Origin: Coprothermobacter platensis DSM 11748 | GTDB lineage: Bacteria; Coprothermobacterota; Coprothermobacteria; Coprothermobacterales; Coprothermobacteraceae | Assembly: GCF_000378005.1 (NCBI RefSeq) | Contig: NZ_KB899040.1 | Span: forward strand, 1,355,997-1,418,154 | Direction: 5' to 3' | Length of the DNA stretch: 62,158 bases | Shown: positions 1 through 8,980 of the stretch, in pieces | Position numbering within the stretch: the first letter of the stretch is position 1 | How the letters are laid out: every line of letters begins with the position of its first letter | Position numbers and translations under genes: made by a program | The notes under the pieces: generated by a model | Database searches by the model: none | Told to the model about the DNA's origin: nothing | Seen by the model: the letters and a program-made list of their open reading frames with translations, nothing else

Positions 1-1104
1 GATGGGACGGGTTCCACAAGGTTAAGGAGTTATGGAGCGGAAGCGAGTGAGTGGAGCTTTGGAGGTGGAGAAGCCACAACGCCCAAGGTAATGGATATGA
101 TAGTGCCTGAGGGCATGAAGCAGGAAGACATACTCAACTACAAAGAACATACAACCATCGCTTTGCCCGGTATCGCCATTGCGGATTATCTGCCCACTGT
201 TTCCAAGGTGAAAGTGCTGTCTCCACAAGATGGTACGATTACTAACCAGTTAACGGTTGATTTAAAGATAAAGGTATTGGTAGAAAACCTGACGAAGATT
301 GTTATAGGTGATAAAACATATGAAGTAAAGAGCGGGGAAAACGATATAACAGGTGTCGCTTTGCCCAGCGAAGGACAGAACGTTATTTCAATAAAAGATG
401 CCAACGGTGTTGAATTAGCTAAGGTTACGCTGGTTAGAGATACCACTCCACCGGATGTAACCATAAATACACCAAAGGAAGGCACTCTGCTTAATGACAG
501 AAAGGTTTCTGTTAGTTTGCAGACAGAACCCAACGCCAAAATATTGCTCGGTTTGAGCGCTCCTAATGGGAGCCAGGCAGATGTTATCAGCACATCGGCC
601 GATTCTACAGGAAAGCTGAACATAGATGTTGCTTTTAGAGCGTTTACCGGTATCAACATATTAAAAGCTGTGGTTACCGATAGTGCTGGAAACAGCACAA
701 CAAAGTATGCGCTGTTTGCATATGGTATGCCTCAAACGTTAAAACTGACCATAGGCAAGACGGACATGACCGTGAATGTAGACACAGTAAAATTGGATGC
801 TGCTCCTTACATAAAGAATGCAAGAACCATGGTGCCTGTAAGGGCCATAGCAGAAAGCCTTGGCGCTCAGGTTTCTTACGATGAAAGTACTAAAGGCATT
901 ACAGTGACATTGGGTAACCACACCATTAAACTAACTGTGGGCAGCACAGAAGCAACGGTCGATGGAAAAGCGGCCACATTAGATGCTCCTGCAGAAATTG
1001 TAAATGGTAGAACATTCGTTCCCGTTCGGTTTATAACAGAAGCATTTGGCTGCACCGTTAGTTGGGATGCTAAGACAAGAGTTGTTACAGTAACATACCC
1101 GTAA
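1..1104 (+). CDS. C-terminal part of a secreted glucan-hydrolase-like protein with Ig-like and stalk modules (5' truncated by window edge)
   Basis: The frame is open from base 1, so the gene begins outside the window and the ATG at 91 is internal. The visible part aligns throughout with the C-terminus of the next gene's product: the end of a glucodextranase-C/DOMON-like domain (MDMIVPEGMKQ), two Ig-like stretches around RDTTPPDVTI, and a copper-amine-oxidase-N1-like (stalk) module over roughly the last 120 residues with the paired signatures RTMVPVRAIAE and RTFVPVRFITEAFG. It is therefore probably the tail of a paralogous exported carbohydrate-active enzyme. No catalytic domain is visible, so the enzyme activity is unknown. 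A terminator follows directly. Confidence 0.8.
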   Translation, partial: DGTGSTRLRSYGAEASEWSFGGGEATTPKVMDMIVPEGMKQEDILNYKEHTTIALPGIAIADYLPTVSKVKVLSPQDGTITNQLTVDLKIKVLVENLTKIVIGDKTYEVKSGENDITGVALPSEGQNVISIKDANGVELAKVTLVRDTTPPDVTINTPKEGTLLNDRKVSVSLQTEPNAKILLGLSAPNGSQADVISTSADSTGKLNIDVAFRAFTGINILKAVVTDSAGNSTTKYALFAYGMPQTLKLTIGKTDMTVNVDTVKLDAAPYIKNARTMVPVRAIAESLGAQVSYDESTKGITVTLGNHTIKLTVGSTEATVDGKAATLDAPAEIVNGRTFVPVRFITEAFGCTVSWDAKTRVVTVTYP

Positions 1105-1121
1105 CGAATGCGCATACAAAG

Positions 1122-1161
1122 GGGAAACACACCCTCACTTTGGTGAGGTGTGTTTCCCTCC
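1122..1161 (+). terminator. Rho-independent terminator
   Basis: A 16-bp stem (GGGAAACAC.. with GTGTTTCCC) has a 4-nt TTTG loop and one bulged base, and is followed by CTCCTT. It lies just after the stop at 1104. The hairpin's right arm contains the GTG at 1150, which argues against that codon as a start for the next gene. Confidence 0.75.
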
Positions 1162-1197
1162 TTGAAAAGATTTATTAGCAAAGGGGGAGTGAGAGCG

Positions 1198-4100
1198 GTG
1201 AAGAGGTTTTTAAGTGCGATAGTGGTGCTGCTAATGTGTGTCACACTGTCGCCCGTAGGGACAATAAGGGCACAAAGCGAGCCAGTCCTCACGTTAGGTA
1301 GTGTTAATGTGCCTTTCGTGTATCGTGATGGCTACTATGTTGCCAGTGCTACAGTGAACAATGATGTTAAGAGTTTTAGTGTAAATGGAGGTCTTTTACC
1401 CTCTTATGAACAAGAAATTACGGCTACGGAAGCCAGACTGTTGGTAGTGAACTATCATGATGGAGCTTTTCATTATAAACTTCTACCAATCCAAAGTGAT
1501 GGTGCTGTCATGAGTGATGTGCGTTTGCTTAGATATCCTGAAGGCGCTGTGCCGGCTAACCAAGCTGTGACCTTTTACGTGTACACCCCACGCAGGGATG
1601 TGAGCAAGGTTGTTATCACATTGACAGACAGGGGCTTAAGCGATGAGCAGGCGCCTTCCAGTGGTAAACCCAAATCCTCTCAGGACATAGAACTAAAGAA
1701 AGTTGCTGAATCCAACGATGGATTTTACGATGTTTGGCGTTACCAGTTTACGCCCACCACTGTTACGTGGTATCAGTACACTGCTTACGCCTACGACGGC
1801 AGTACAAAACGTAAAGTGGATGAAGGACGCTTAACAGTTTATGACCCTTCATTCAAAACACCTGATTGGTTGAAAAATGCTGTTATTTATCAAATTTTCC
1901 CAGACAGATTCAAAGATGGTAACCCTGATAATAATGTGACCCAGGAAGGACAGAAATTCACATTCCATGACGCTTACCTGAATGAAGATTTCACCCTTCC
2001 AGGCGATTACATGGGACAGCTCATACAGGGTGCGCAGTGGAGCGAACCTGTTACGTCTTGGGCCACAGTGACCATGACGGATGGTACCAAAAAATGTGGA
2101 TATGTGGACTCTTACAGGTTCTACGGTGGTGATTTGGAAGGCATCATACAGGAACTGGATTACCTTCAAAGTCTCGGTGTAACAGCTATTTACTTAAACC
2201 CCATATTCCCTTCAGAAAGCACGCACCGTTATGATCCAGCCAGCTATTTTGCCGTGGATCCGCGGCTCGGCGACCCAGAAACGTATCAAAAACTGACCCA
2301 AGAAGCAGCTAAACGTGGTATCCGCATCATTGACGACATAACGCCTGACCACAGCGGAGATGATTCTATCTACTTCGATGTGAAGGGCGCTTACACATCC
2401 ACAGGCGCACACGAAAGTCAAGATTCCCCATACTATGCGTGGTACAACTTCACCCAGTGGCCCGATAAGTGGGAAGGGTGGGGCGGATTTAGCGCCATGC
2501 CCATCATCAATGTGCTGAACAAGGATGTTCAGAAGTTTTTCCTCACAGGCGACAACAATGTTATGAAATACTGGAATGATCTGGGCAGTTCTGGGTGGCG
2601 TGTGGATGTGGCCATGCAGGTTCCTATGGGTTTTACCAGAGCCATGAGACAAACCTTAAAGAGCTTGAATCCAGACAATGTCATGATTGCTGAAGTGTGG
2701 GACCATTATGAACAAGCTATCCCCATGCTTCTGGGTGATTCCTTTGATAGTGTTATGAACTACCGTATTCGCTCTTTGCTCATCGGTGATTGGGACAATG
2801 ATCATGCAGGGACGAACCCACAGTATCAGGGATTTTTCCTCAAAAAAGATATGACGCAGGAAGATTTCTGGGCTAAGTACATGCAAATGAAGAATGATTA
2901 CCCCAAAGAAGCGTTTTATGCCATGATGAATTTAGTGGACAGCCACGATGCGGCAAGGCCCATGTACTACTTGAGCAGTACATGGCAAAACAGTGCTACT
3001 TCAGCTTTGAAAGCCCTTTCATTTTTCCTCTACACCATACCAGGCGCCCCCACCACGTTCTATGGTGATGAAGCAGGAGCCACCAATGGTGGTAGTTACG
3101 GTTGCAACCAAGACAGACCGCTTACCGATGACCCATTCATGCGCGTACCGTTCCCATGGGGCAACGAAGATACAAACTTGCAAGCGTGGTACAAAAATCT
3201 GGGCGCTATAAGAAATCAGTATTCATTCCTGCGTACAGGGGAGATTGAACCGTTGCAAGTGCAAGGCAGTGACAGGGTTGTCGCTTACCTCAGGTACGAT
3301 GCAAATGGGACAGCTTTAGCGCTTTTCAACGGTTCTGACGCGCCAGCCACTGTAACGGTGAACCCCGGTTACTACGTGAAGAACAATGCAACGTTGAAAG
3401 GTGTCATAGGCACCGATATGAAGGTGGAGAATGGCTTAGTTACCTTAACTCTTCAGCCTTTTGAAACCAGGCTTGGTGTTACCACCGACAGCATCAGCAA
3501 TGCTAAGGTTTTGGATTTGCAAGGTACGGCCACGGGCCAAACGGTTTCTCTTTCTTTTACCGGAAGTGCCGTTGTGGAAAAACGTGACCTAACCACAGGC
3601 GAAGTTACCACGTTGAATGCAAAAGATGGCCTGACAGATACGGCTCGCGCTGGCCATTCCTATGTTTACACGGTATCCGTTCTCAGTGAAGGGCTCAAAG
3701 TTGCTCAAGGCATTTACGCAGTGGACATAGAAGGTAATGAAACTGTGGAACCGCCTATAACGGCGCAAGAGCAAGAAGAAACAGGGACTTCCACTCAAAC
3801 GTTTACCTCCATCGTCATAGAGGACCCCACGGGCGATGACAATGGCCCTGGCTACTACACTTATCCCACTGATTCGGTTTTTAAGAAAGGTGATTTTGAC
3901 CTTCTCAAGTTCGAGTTGGGTTTAAGCAGTGGCATTTACACCGCCACATACAGTGTGGGTAACCTGGACAATGCATGGGGAAGCACGAACGGTTTAAGCA
4001 AAGCTACATACTTCCTTTTCATCGACAATAAACCCAATGACGGCACTACTCAAGGCATACAGGGCTTAAATGTCGCTTTTGCTGACAATTTCAAGTGGGA

Positions 4101-5415
4101 TGTCGGTCTGCAAATAGAAGGATGGGAAAGTAAGGTTTACCAAGTCAATAGCGGAGAAATCAATGCCGTAAATGCCTCCGACTTAGGCGTGGAAATAAAA
4201 GGAACGGAAGGCGCTCCTGGACGTGTTGTCGTTACCATACCTCAAAGTGTTTTAGGCGCCCTCACGCCGGAAAGCAAAATGATGATCATGGTGGCAGGGC
4301 AAGATGGTTATGGTGTAAACCGCATAAGACAAGTTACCCCAGAAGCTCAGCAGTGGCGTTTTGGTGGAGGTAATGAAGCAGGTACGGCTCCTGCCGTATT
4401 GGACATGTTTGTCCCAGAGGGCATGAAACAGTCAGACTTGCTCGATTACAAAACACACAGCGTCGCTTTACCTGGTATACCGCTGAAGCCTTTCTTCACC
4501 ACAGAAGGTGCAGAGCGGCTTACCGTACTCACACCTCAAGATGGTACACTGCTGAATACGACAACCATTGATATAAAGGTCAAAGTAACGGATACCAACT
4601 TAAAGCAAGTGGTGGTTGGCGAGCAGTCTTTCGATGTCACACAAGGAGAGAACACTCTTTCAGGCGTTCAGTTGCCTAATGAAGGTGAAAACAGCATTCA
4701 GATTAAAGACGTAGCAGGAACAGTGCTCGCCACTGTAAAACTCATACGTGATACCACACCGCCACAAATAGAGATTATTTCTCCAAAAGAGGGCACATTG
4801 CTTACCGATCGTGCTTTTGGTGTGACCGCAAAGACAGAACCAAATGCAAAAGTGGTCTTGGAGTTGTTTGCCCCCGGCGGATTAACGGCAGATGCGGTAA
4901 GCACCAATGCTGACGCTCAGGGCAATGTGAAGGTGGATGTGGCTTTCCGTGCTTTTCAGGGGCTGAACATCATGAAAGCCACTGTCACCGATGGCGCTGG
5001 TAACAGCAGTGCTGTTTACACGTTGTTTGCCTATGGCAGAGCGCAAACGGCTAAGCTCACCATCGGCTCAAAATCCATGGATGTTAATGTGGACACCGTG
5101 ACATTGGATGCTGCTCCCTTTATAAAAGACGGCAATACCATGGTTCCTCTGCGCGCCATAGCGGAAGCTTTCGGTGGCGTGGTAAGTTGGGATGAAAGCT
5201 CAAAAACTGCAAAAATCAGTTTCGCTGGCCACATCATCAGCCTTAGCATTGGCAGTAAAGAAGCGGTGGTAGATGGAAAAACACTTTCTATGTCACTCCC
5301 AGCAGAAATTGTTAATGGCCGTACCTTTGTTCCAGCACGCTTTATCGCTAATGCCTTTGGCTTGACCATAAAGTGGGACGATAAGGCAAAAACCATAACT
5401 GTTACCTATCCATAA
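1198..5415 (+). CDS. Secreted GH13 alpha-amylase/neopullulanase-type glycosidase with C-terminal stalk module
   Basis: Predicted extracellular hydrolase of alpha-glucans, 1405 aa. The frame opens at GTG 1150, but that codon lies in the upstream terminator; GTG 1198 follows AAAGGGGGAG and gives a proper signal peptide (KRFLSAIVVLLM). Domains: CBM34-like N-domain (about 30-205); GH13 barrel (about 225-690) with YQIFPDRFKDG, nucleophile D470 in GWRVDVA, acid/base E499 in IAEVWDH and D584 in DSHDAAR; glucodextranase-C/DOMON-like domain (about 870-1095); Ig-like stretches with RDTTPPQIEI; and the stalk module (about 1285-1405). Conserved region I reads DITPDHSG where the family usually has D-x-V-F-N-H. 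The C-terminal 350 residues are paralogous to the preceding gene. The exact substrate cannot be decided. Confidence 0.88.
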   Translation: MKRFLSAIVVLLMCVTLSPVGTIRAQSEPVLTLGSVNVPFVYRDGYYVASATVNNDVKSFSVNGGLLPSYEQEITATEARLLVVNYHDGAFHYKLLPIQSDGAVMSDVRLLRYPEGAVPANQAVTFYVYTPRRDVSKVVITLTDRGLSDEQAPSSGKPKSSQDIELKKVAESNDGFYDVWRYQFTPTTVTWYQYTAYAYDGSTKRKVDEGRLTVYDPSFKTPDWLKNAVIYQIFPDRFKDGNPDNNVTQEGQKFTFHDAYLNEDFTLPGDYMGQLIQGAQWSEPVTSWATVTMTDGTKKCGYVDSYRFYGGDLEGIIQELDYLQSLGVTAIYLNPIFPSESTHRYDPASYFAVDPRLGDPETYQKLTQEAAKRGIRIIDDITPDHSGDDSIYFDVKGAYTSTGAHESQDSPYYAWYNFTQWPDKWEGWGGFSAMPIINVLNKDVQKFFLTGDNNVMKYWNDLGSSGWRVDVAMQVPMGFTRAMRQTLKSLNPDNVMIAEVWDHYEQAIPMLLGDSFDSVMNYRIRSLLIGDWDNDHAGTNPQYQGFFLKKDMTQEDFWAKYMQMKNDYPKEAFYAMMNLVDSHDAARPMYYLSSTWQNSATSALKALSFFLYTIPGAPTTFYGDEAGATNGGSYGCNQDRPLTDDPFMRVPFPWGNEDTNLQAWYKNLGAIRNQYSFLRTGEIEPLQVQGSDRVVAYLRYDANGTALALFNGSDAPATVTVNPGYYVKNNATLKGVIGTDMKVENGLVTLTLQPFETRLGVTTDSISNAKVLDLQGTATGQTVSLSFTGSAVVEKRDLTTGEVTTLNAKDGLTDTARAGHSYVYTVSVLSEGLKVAQGIYAVDIEGNETVEPPITAQEQEETGTSTQTFTSIVIEDPTGDDNGPGYYTYPTDSVFKKGDFDLLKFELGLSSGIYTATYSVGNLDNAWGSTNGLSKATYFLFIDNKPNDGTTQGIQGLNVAFADNFKWDVGLQIEGWESKVYQVNSGEINAVNASDLGVEIKGTEGAPGRVVVTIPQSVLGALTPESKMMIMVAGQDGYGVNRIRQVTPEAQQWRFGGGNEAGTAPAVLDMFVPEGMKQSDLLDYKTHSVALPGIPLKPFFTTEGAERLTVLTPQDGTLLNTTTIDIKVKVTDTNLKQVVVGEQSFDVTQGENTLSGVQLPNEGENSIQIKDVAGTVLATVKLIRDTTPPQIEIISPKEGTLLTDRAFGVTAKTEPNAKVVLELFAPGGLTADAVSTNADAQGNVKVDVAFRAFQGLNIMKATVTDGAGNSSAVYTLFAYGRAQTAKLTIGSKSMDVNVDTVTLDAAPFIKDGNTMVPLRAIAEAFGGVVSWDESSKTAKISFAGHIISLSIGSKEAVVDGKTLSMSLPAEIVNGRTFVPARFIANAFGLTIKWDDKAKTITVTYP

Positions 5416-5436
5416 AGGTTTTTGCTCACAGTTTCA

Positions 5437-5477
5437 AAGAAAGGGACGCCTCCTCATTGCAGCGGCGCCCCTTTCTT
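5437..5477. terminator. Bidirectional terminator between convergent genes
   Basis: Arms AAGAAAGGGACGCC (5437-5450) and GGCGCCCCTTTCTT (5464-5477) pair with one mismatch. The hairpin lies between the GH13 gene and the convergent Mrp-family gene, with T/A-rich flanks on both strands. Confidence 0.75.
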
Positions 5478-5479
5478 AC

Positions 5480-6265
5480 TTACAATGTTTCTAAAAGTGG
5501 GTTAAGCGGCGACGTGTCGGCTTCTTCTATTTTTCCTTCATCAGTCAGCTTCGCCACGTTTTGGTCGATGGGCAGTTCTGCTGAAGCCTTTACACCAAAT
5601 TCTTCAGCGGTGTCACTGAGCGGTTTTTGTCCAAACACGTAGAATTTTTCTCCGCAATGCGGGCACACAGCATAGCTCATGTTTTCTACAACACCCAGCA
5701 CCGGTATGTTCATCTGATTTGCCATGTGGTACGCCTTCTTTACAACTGAGCGAGCCATATCCTGAGGTGACGTAACCACGACCACACCATCTAAAGGCAG
5801 CATCTGCATCACCGTAAGGGGAACATCACTGGTTCCCGGCGGCATGTCGATGAGTAAATAATCTAACTCGCCCCAGTTCACATCTGTCCAAAACTGCTGA
5901 AGTGCTCTGGACAGCAATGGCCCACGCCATATCACAGCCGTTTCTGGGTTTTCCATGGCAAGTGCTATGGAAACGACTTTTATGCCCAAGGTGGTCTTGG
6001 CCGGTTCCAGCCCGTTTTCTGACACTTTCAGAAGGTCTTCCAAACCAAACAAGTATGGTATGGATGCGCCTGTCAGGTCTGCATCCATTATGCCCACCTT
6101 GTATCCTTCTTTTGCCAAAGCCACCGCTAAGAGCGCAGTAACGGTGGATTTCCCAACGCCGCCTTTGCCGCTTACCACCGCTATAACCTTATCAATGTAG
6201 CTTCCTTCGTTAAGAGACAGTTTATTTAGCCCACCTGAGGGCATATTTCTGTTCGTATCTGCCAT
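5480..6265 (-). CDS. mrp: Mrp/NBP35-family P-loop ATPase (Fe-S cluster carrier)
   Basis: Cytoplasmic P-loop ATPase of 261 aa, of the Mrp/ApbC/NBP35 family, which binds and transfers Fe-S clusters to apoproteins. Visible features are the deviant Walker A motif GKGGVGKST near residue 34, the switch region DADLTGASIPYLFG, LIDMPPGTSD, and the C-terminal AVCPHCGEKF, whose CxxC pair is the usual cluster ligand of the family. The ATG is preceded by AAAGGAG with good spacing. It is a single gene convergent with the GH13 gene and divergent from tupA, so no operon partner suggests a specific client. Confidence 0.92.
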   Translation of the reverse strand: MADTNRNMPSGGLNKLSLNEGSYIDKVIAVVSGKGGVGKSTVTALLAVALAKEGYKVGIMDADLTGASIPYLFGLEDLLKVSENGLEPAKTTLGIKVVSIALAMENPETAVIWRGPLLSRALQQFWTDVNWGELDYLLIDMPPGTSDVPLTVMQMLPLDGVVVVTSPQDMARSVVKKAYHMANQMNIPVLGVVENMSYAVCPHCGEKFYVFGQKPLSDTAEEFGVKASAELPIDQNVAKLTDEGKIEEADTSPLNPLLETL

Positions 6266-6346
6266 TTTTCAAAACTCCTTTCATAAGTGAAACTGCACAA
6301 AATCAACCACTACATGCCTGTCTGTGCGGTTTACTTTCTACCACAA

Positions 6347-6355
6347 TGTTATAAT
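6347..6355 (+). promoter_or_regulatory. Extended -10 promoter of tupA
   Basis: TGTTATAAT is an extended -10 element (TG-n-TATAAT) about 35 nt upstream of the tupA start. No good -35 box is seen, as is common for extended -10 promoters. Confidence 0.5.
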
Positions 6356-6389
6356 AATTCAAGATTTATCAGAAGGGGGTGCGTTCGAA

Positions 6390-7616
6390 ATGAGAAAAGG
6401 AATGCTTAAAACAATGTTGGTGTGCCTTACATTGGCAGTGATGGCACTGTCTGTCTGCCCGATAAGTACAGGTGCCTTTACCTCTGTGGCTGCAAACCCG
6501 GCGCCAGGCAGTAAAGGTACCATTGTCATGGCTACAACAACATCCTTCAGGGATTCTGGTTTGGCCGATGTGCTGGTGAAAGAAATGGAAAAAGTTAGCG
6601 GCTATACCATTAATCTGGTTGCTCAAGGTTCAGGTGCTGCAATATCCATGGTTCTTCGCGGTGACGCTGTGATAGCCATAACGCATGCGCCCGATTTGGA
6701 AGTTCAGCTTGTGCAAGCAGGATGGATACGCATGCCCATTATGACAAACTATTTCTACTTAGTGGGACCAAAGAACGACCCTGCGGGTGTAAAAGGAAAG
6801 ACTCTGCCTCAAGCATTTAACACCATTTATGAGAAACAAATGCCTTTTGTAAACCGCAACGACAACAGTGGCACAGACAGCAAAGAGAGAAGCATTTGGA
6901 AAAGCTTAGGCTTGGACCCGACAAAGTTCGGCAGTTGGTACATAAAAACCCAAGCTGGCATGCTCACCTCTTTACAAATTGCCAATGAAAAAGGTGCATA
7001 CATACTTACCGATGAGAGCACGTGGTTAAAGAATAAGAATCAGCTTACGAACTTGGATTACATCACCACTTCTGGAGAAGGTCTGAACATTTACAGCTTT
7101 TTCTTCAAAGACCCACAGTACAAAGTGCTTGCTGATTATCTAAAAACAGCCCAAGCACGGGATCTCATGAAACAGTATTATTTCGACCCCATAACCGATT
7201 CCACGGTTATTACCAACCCTGCCGAGACACCCAGCACAGTAAAATTGGCCATTGGTTTTACTGCTCTTTCTGTTAGCGGGTTAGGTGGAAACGCCACTAA
7301 AAAGCTGGAAGCAGCGCCTTATATCAAAAATGGCAGGACCATGGTGCCCATAAGAGCCATAACAGAACCCTTCGGCGCTGTAGTAAGTTGGGATGATGCT
7401 ACTAAGACAGTAAGCATTAGCTTCCAGGGGCATACGGTGAAGATGGTCATCGGCAACAATGTAGCTACCGTGGACAATACAACAAAAACCATGGACGCTC
7501 CTCCGGAAATAGTAAAGGGCAGAACTTTCATACCTGCACGTTTTGTCAGCGAATCGCTGGGCTTCAATGTGAAGTGGGACGAAAAAACGCGTACGGTTTC
7601 TGTAAGTTATCCATAA
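6390..7616 (+). CDS. tupA: Tungstate ABC transporter substrate-binding protein fused to a C-terminal stalk module
   Basis: Extracellular binding protein of 408 aa. ATG 6390 is chosen because AGAAGGGGG precedes it and it opens a signal peptide; the GTG at 6324 lies upstream of the promoter. The N-terminal two-thirds carry TupA signatures: TTTSFRDSGL, VAQGSGAAISMVLRGDA, ITHAPDLE, LVGPKNDPAGVK and RNDNSGTDSKE. Residues about 285-408 form a copper-amine-oxidase-N1-like module with RTMVPIRAITEPFG and RTFIPARFVSESLG. The signal peptide lacks a proper lipobox (LSVC), so the module may replace the usual lipid anchor. Permease and ATPase genes follow, supporting anion uptake. Tungstate rather than molybdate is inferred from the TupA-like motifs. 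Confidence 0.88.
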   Translation: MRKGMLKTMLVCLTLAVMALSVCPISTGAFTSVAANPAPGSKGTIVMATTTSFRDSGLADVLVKEMEKVSGYTINLVAQGSGAAISMVLRGDAVIAITHAPDLEVQLVQAGWIRMPIMTNYFYLVGPKNDPAGVKGKTLPQAFNTIYEKQMPFVNRNDNSGTDSKERSIWKSLGLDPTKFGSWYIKTQAGMLTSLQIANEKGAYILTDESTWLKNKNQLTNLDYITTSGEGLNIYSFFFKDPQYKVLADYLKTAQARDLMKQYYFDPITDSTVITNPAETPSTVKLAIGFTALSVSGLGGNATKKLEAAPYIKNGRTMVPIRAITEPFGAVVSWDDATKTVSISFQGHTVKMVIGNNVATVDNTTKTMDAPPEIVKGRTFIPARFVSESLGFNVKWDEKTRTVSVSYP

Positions 7617-7631
7617 TGAAAGCACATAAGC

Positions 7632-7669
7632 AAAGGAACGCCTCTGCCTACGTTGGAGGCGCTCCTTTT
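7632..7669 (+). terminator. Terminator between tupA and tupB
   Basis: AAAGGAACGCCTC pairs with GAGGCGCTCCTTTT across an 11-nt loop, 16 nt after the tupA stop and 63 nt before tupB. It probably limits read-through so that the binding protein is made in excess over the membrane components. Confidence 0.7.
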
Positions 7670-7731
7670 AACGCAGATTTTTCTACTGTTTGTTTTGATT
7701 TGCCGGTTTTCATGGGAAGGGGCGATATTCT

Positions 7732-8361
7732 GTGGAGATAACCGCCGCTCTCATTTGGCGCACGCTCATCTTTACTGTGTTGACTACGGCATTGGCATGC
7801 GCTTTGGCGCTCCTCGCAGGTACGCTTTACGCTTCTATTACACGTCGCCCATGGATGCATTTAAGTTTCTGGCGTGCCATAAGCAGCATCCCGCCTGTAC
7901 TGGTGGGCTTGCTGGTTTACTTACTCCTTTCTCATCAAGGGCCGCTGGGCTTCCTCCACTGGCTTTTTACACCAAAAGCGCTTGTAACGGCACAGTTTCT
8001 ACTGGCTTTGCCCATGGCAATCAGCTTGTGTTTACAGCACCGTATAAATCTGCCTCGGGACATGGAAGAGTTCATCGATGTGAACCTGCCTGCCAAACGC
8101 ATGAATGCCATGCTTTTGCACTTACGCGGCGGACTGGTAAACATTGCGTTTTTAACATGGGGACGCATTCTCGGTGAAGTGGGCGCTGCCACCCTTAGCG
8201 GTGGTGCCATAGTGGGTTACACCTCCACTTTGGCCACAGAAATCATGTACAGAACAAATTTGGGGCAGTTCGGTAATGCCATCGCTATGGGCATCATCTT
8301 GCTGCTTATGAGCCTCATCCCATCACTCATATTGGAGGTTTCCACACGTGGTCAACGCTGA
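7732..8361 (+). CDS. tupB: Tungstate ABC transporter permease
   Basis: Integral membrane permease of 209 aa. The GTG start is preceded by GGGAAGGGGCG. About five hydrophobic segments are visible, starting at LIFTVLTTALACALALLAG. The cytoplasmic EAA-type coupling loop lies near residues 130-150 (VNLPAKRMNAM... GRILGEVGAATLSGG); the GR-x-x-GE-x-GA pattern fits TupB/ModB-type permeases. It overlaps the next gene by 14 nt, so translation is probably coupled. Its position downstream of tupA defines the substrate. Confidence 0.88.
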   Translation: MEITAALIWRTLIFTVLTTALACALALLAGTLYASITRRPWMHLSFWRAISSIPPVLVGLLVYLLLSHQGPLGFLHWLFTPKALVTAQFLLALPMAISLCLQHRINLPRDMEEFIDVNLPAKRMNAMLLHLRGGLVNIAFLTWGRILGEVGAATLSGGAIVGYTSTLATEIMYRTNLGQFGNAIAMGIILLLMSLIPSLILEVSTRGQR

Positions 8362-8935
8362 TATGCACTTTGCAGTGGCAGGTCATTCTTATGATTTGAC
8401 CCTGTCTTTAGAAAATGGACTCTATTTGGTAATGGGACCCAACGGTTCAGGCAAAACCACGTTTTTACGTGCCATGCTTGGGCTTTATCCGTCTGATGGC
8501 CATATCACTTTGGACAAGCCCATAGGTTATGTCCCGCAGCATTATCAACCACTGAACGCGTCTGTGGAAGACAACCTGCGTTTGTTTGGCGTAAAATCAC
8601 TGCCGCCTAACAGCCCGCTGGCGAGCAAACGCCGCCTTAATGCTATGAAGCTCAGCGGTGGAGAAAAAGCTGTTTTAGGTCTTACGCAGGTTTTGGCGCT
8701 TAACCCAAAAACTTTGCTGGTGGATGAAATAACGGCGCATTTGGATCAGCCCAGTACCATCGCCATAGAAAACATGCTGCGCGATTACAGTTCACAAGCG
8801 GTGGTCCTGTTGGTGACTCATCAGTGGGATACCCTTCTGCGCCTTAAGGTGCCTACCATTTTATTTATCGGTGAGCGCGCTCAACTGCTAACGGCAGAGG
8901 AAACCTACGACAATTTGTTAAAGACCTTAAAGTAG
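8348..8935 (+). CDS. tupC: Tungstate ABC transporter ATP-binding protein
   Basis: Cytoplasmic ATPase of 195 aa that powers TupB, rather short for an ABC ATPase. The order of motifs is complete: Walker A GPNGSGKTT (about residues 34-42), Q-loop YVPQHYQP, signature LSGGEKAVLGL, Walker B LLVDEITAHLD and switch histidine LLVTHQWD. The GTG at 8348 follows GGAGG with 9-nt spacing and overlaps tupB; an ATG at 8363 is possible but is further from the ribosome binding site. No C-terminal molybdate-binding TOBE domain is present. Confidence 0.9.
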   Translation: MVNADMHFAVAGHSYDLTLSLENGLYLVMGPNGSGKTTFLRAMLGLYPSDGHITLDKPIGYVPQHYQPLNASVEDNLRLFGVKSLPPNSPLASKRRLNAMKLSGGEKAVLGLTQVLALNPKTLLVDEITAHLDQPSTIAIENMLRDYSSQAVVLLVTHQWDTLLRLKVPTILFIGERAQLLTAEETYDNLLKTLK

Positions 8936-8946
8936 TTTTTTGTTTG

Positions 8947-8961
8947 TGGCACGTTTGTTGC
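8947..8961 (+). promoter_or_regulatory. Sigma-54-type (-24/-12) promoter
   Basis: TGGCACG-TTTG-TTGC matches the RpoN consensus TGGCACG-N4-TTGC at every specified position. It predicts a start of transcription near 8973, only about 8 nt before the ATG of the next gene. The same 20-base string recurs at 15433-15452 upstream of the 1433-aa surface protein gene. Confidence 0.6.
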
Positions 8962-8980
8962 GCATTCCTTTTATAGAGAC

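Noticed and set aside
186-698. 170-codon frame on the minus strand
   Set aside because: It is antisense to the conserved Ig-like region of the first gene, has no ribosome binding site and resembles no family.
1150-1197. GTG 1150 as start of the GH13 gene
   Set aside because: It lies in the stem of the preceding terminator and has no ribosome binding site; GTG 1198 has one and starts the signal peptide.
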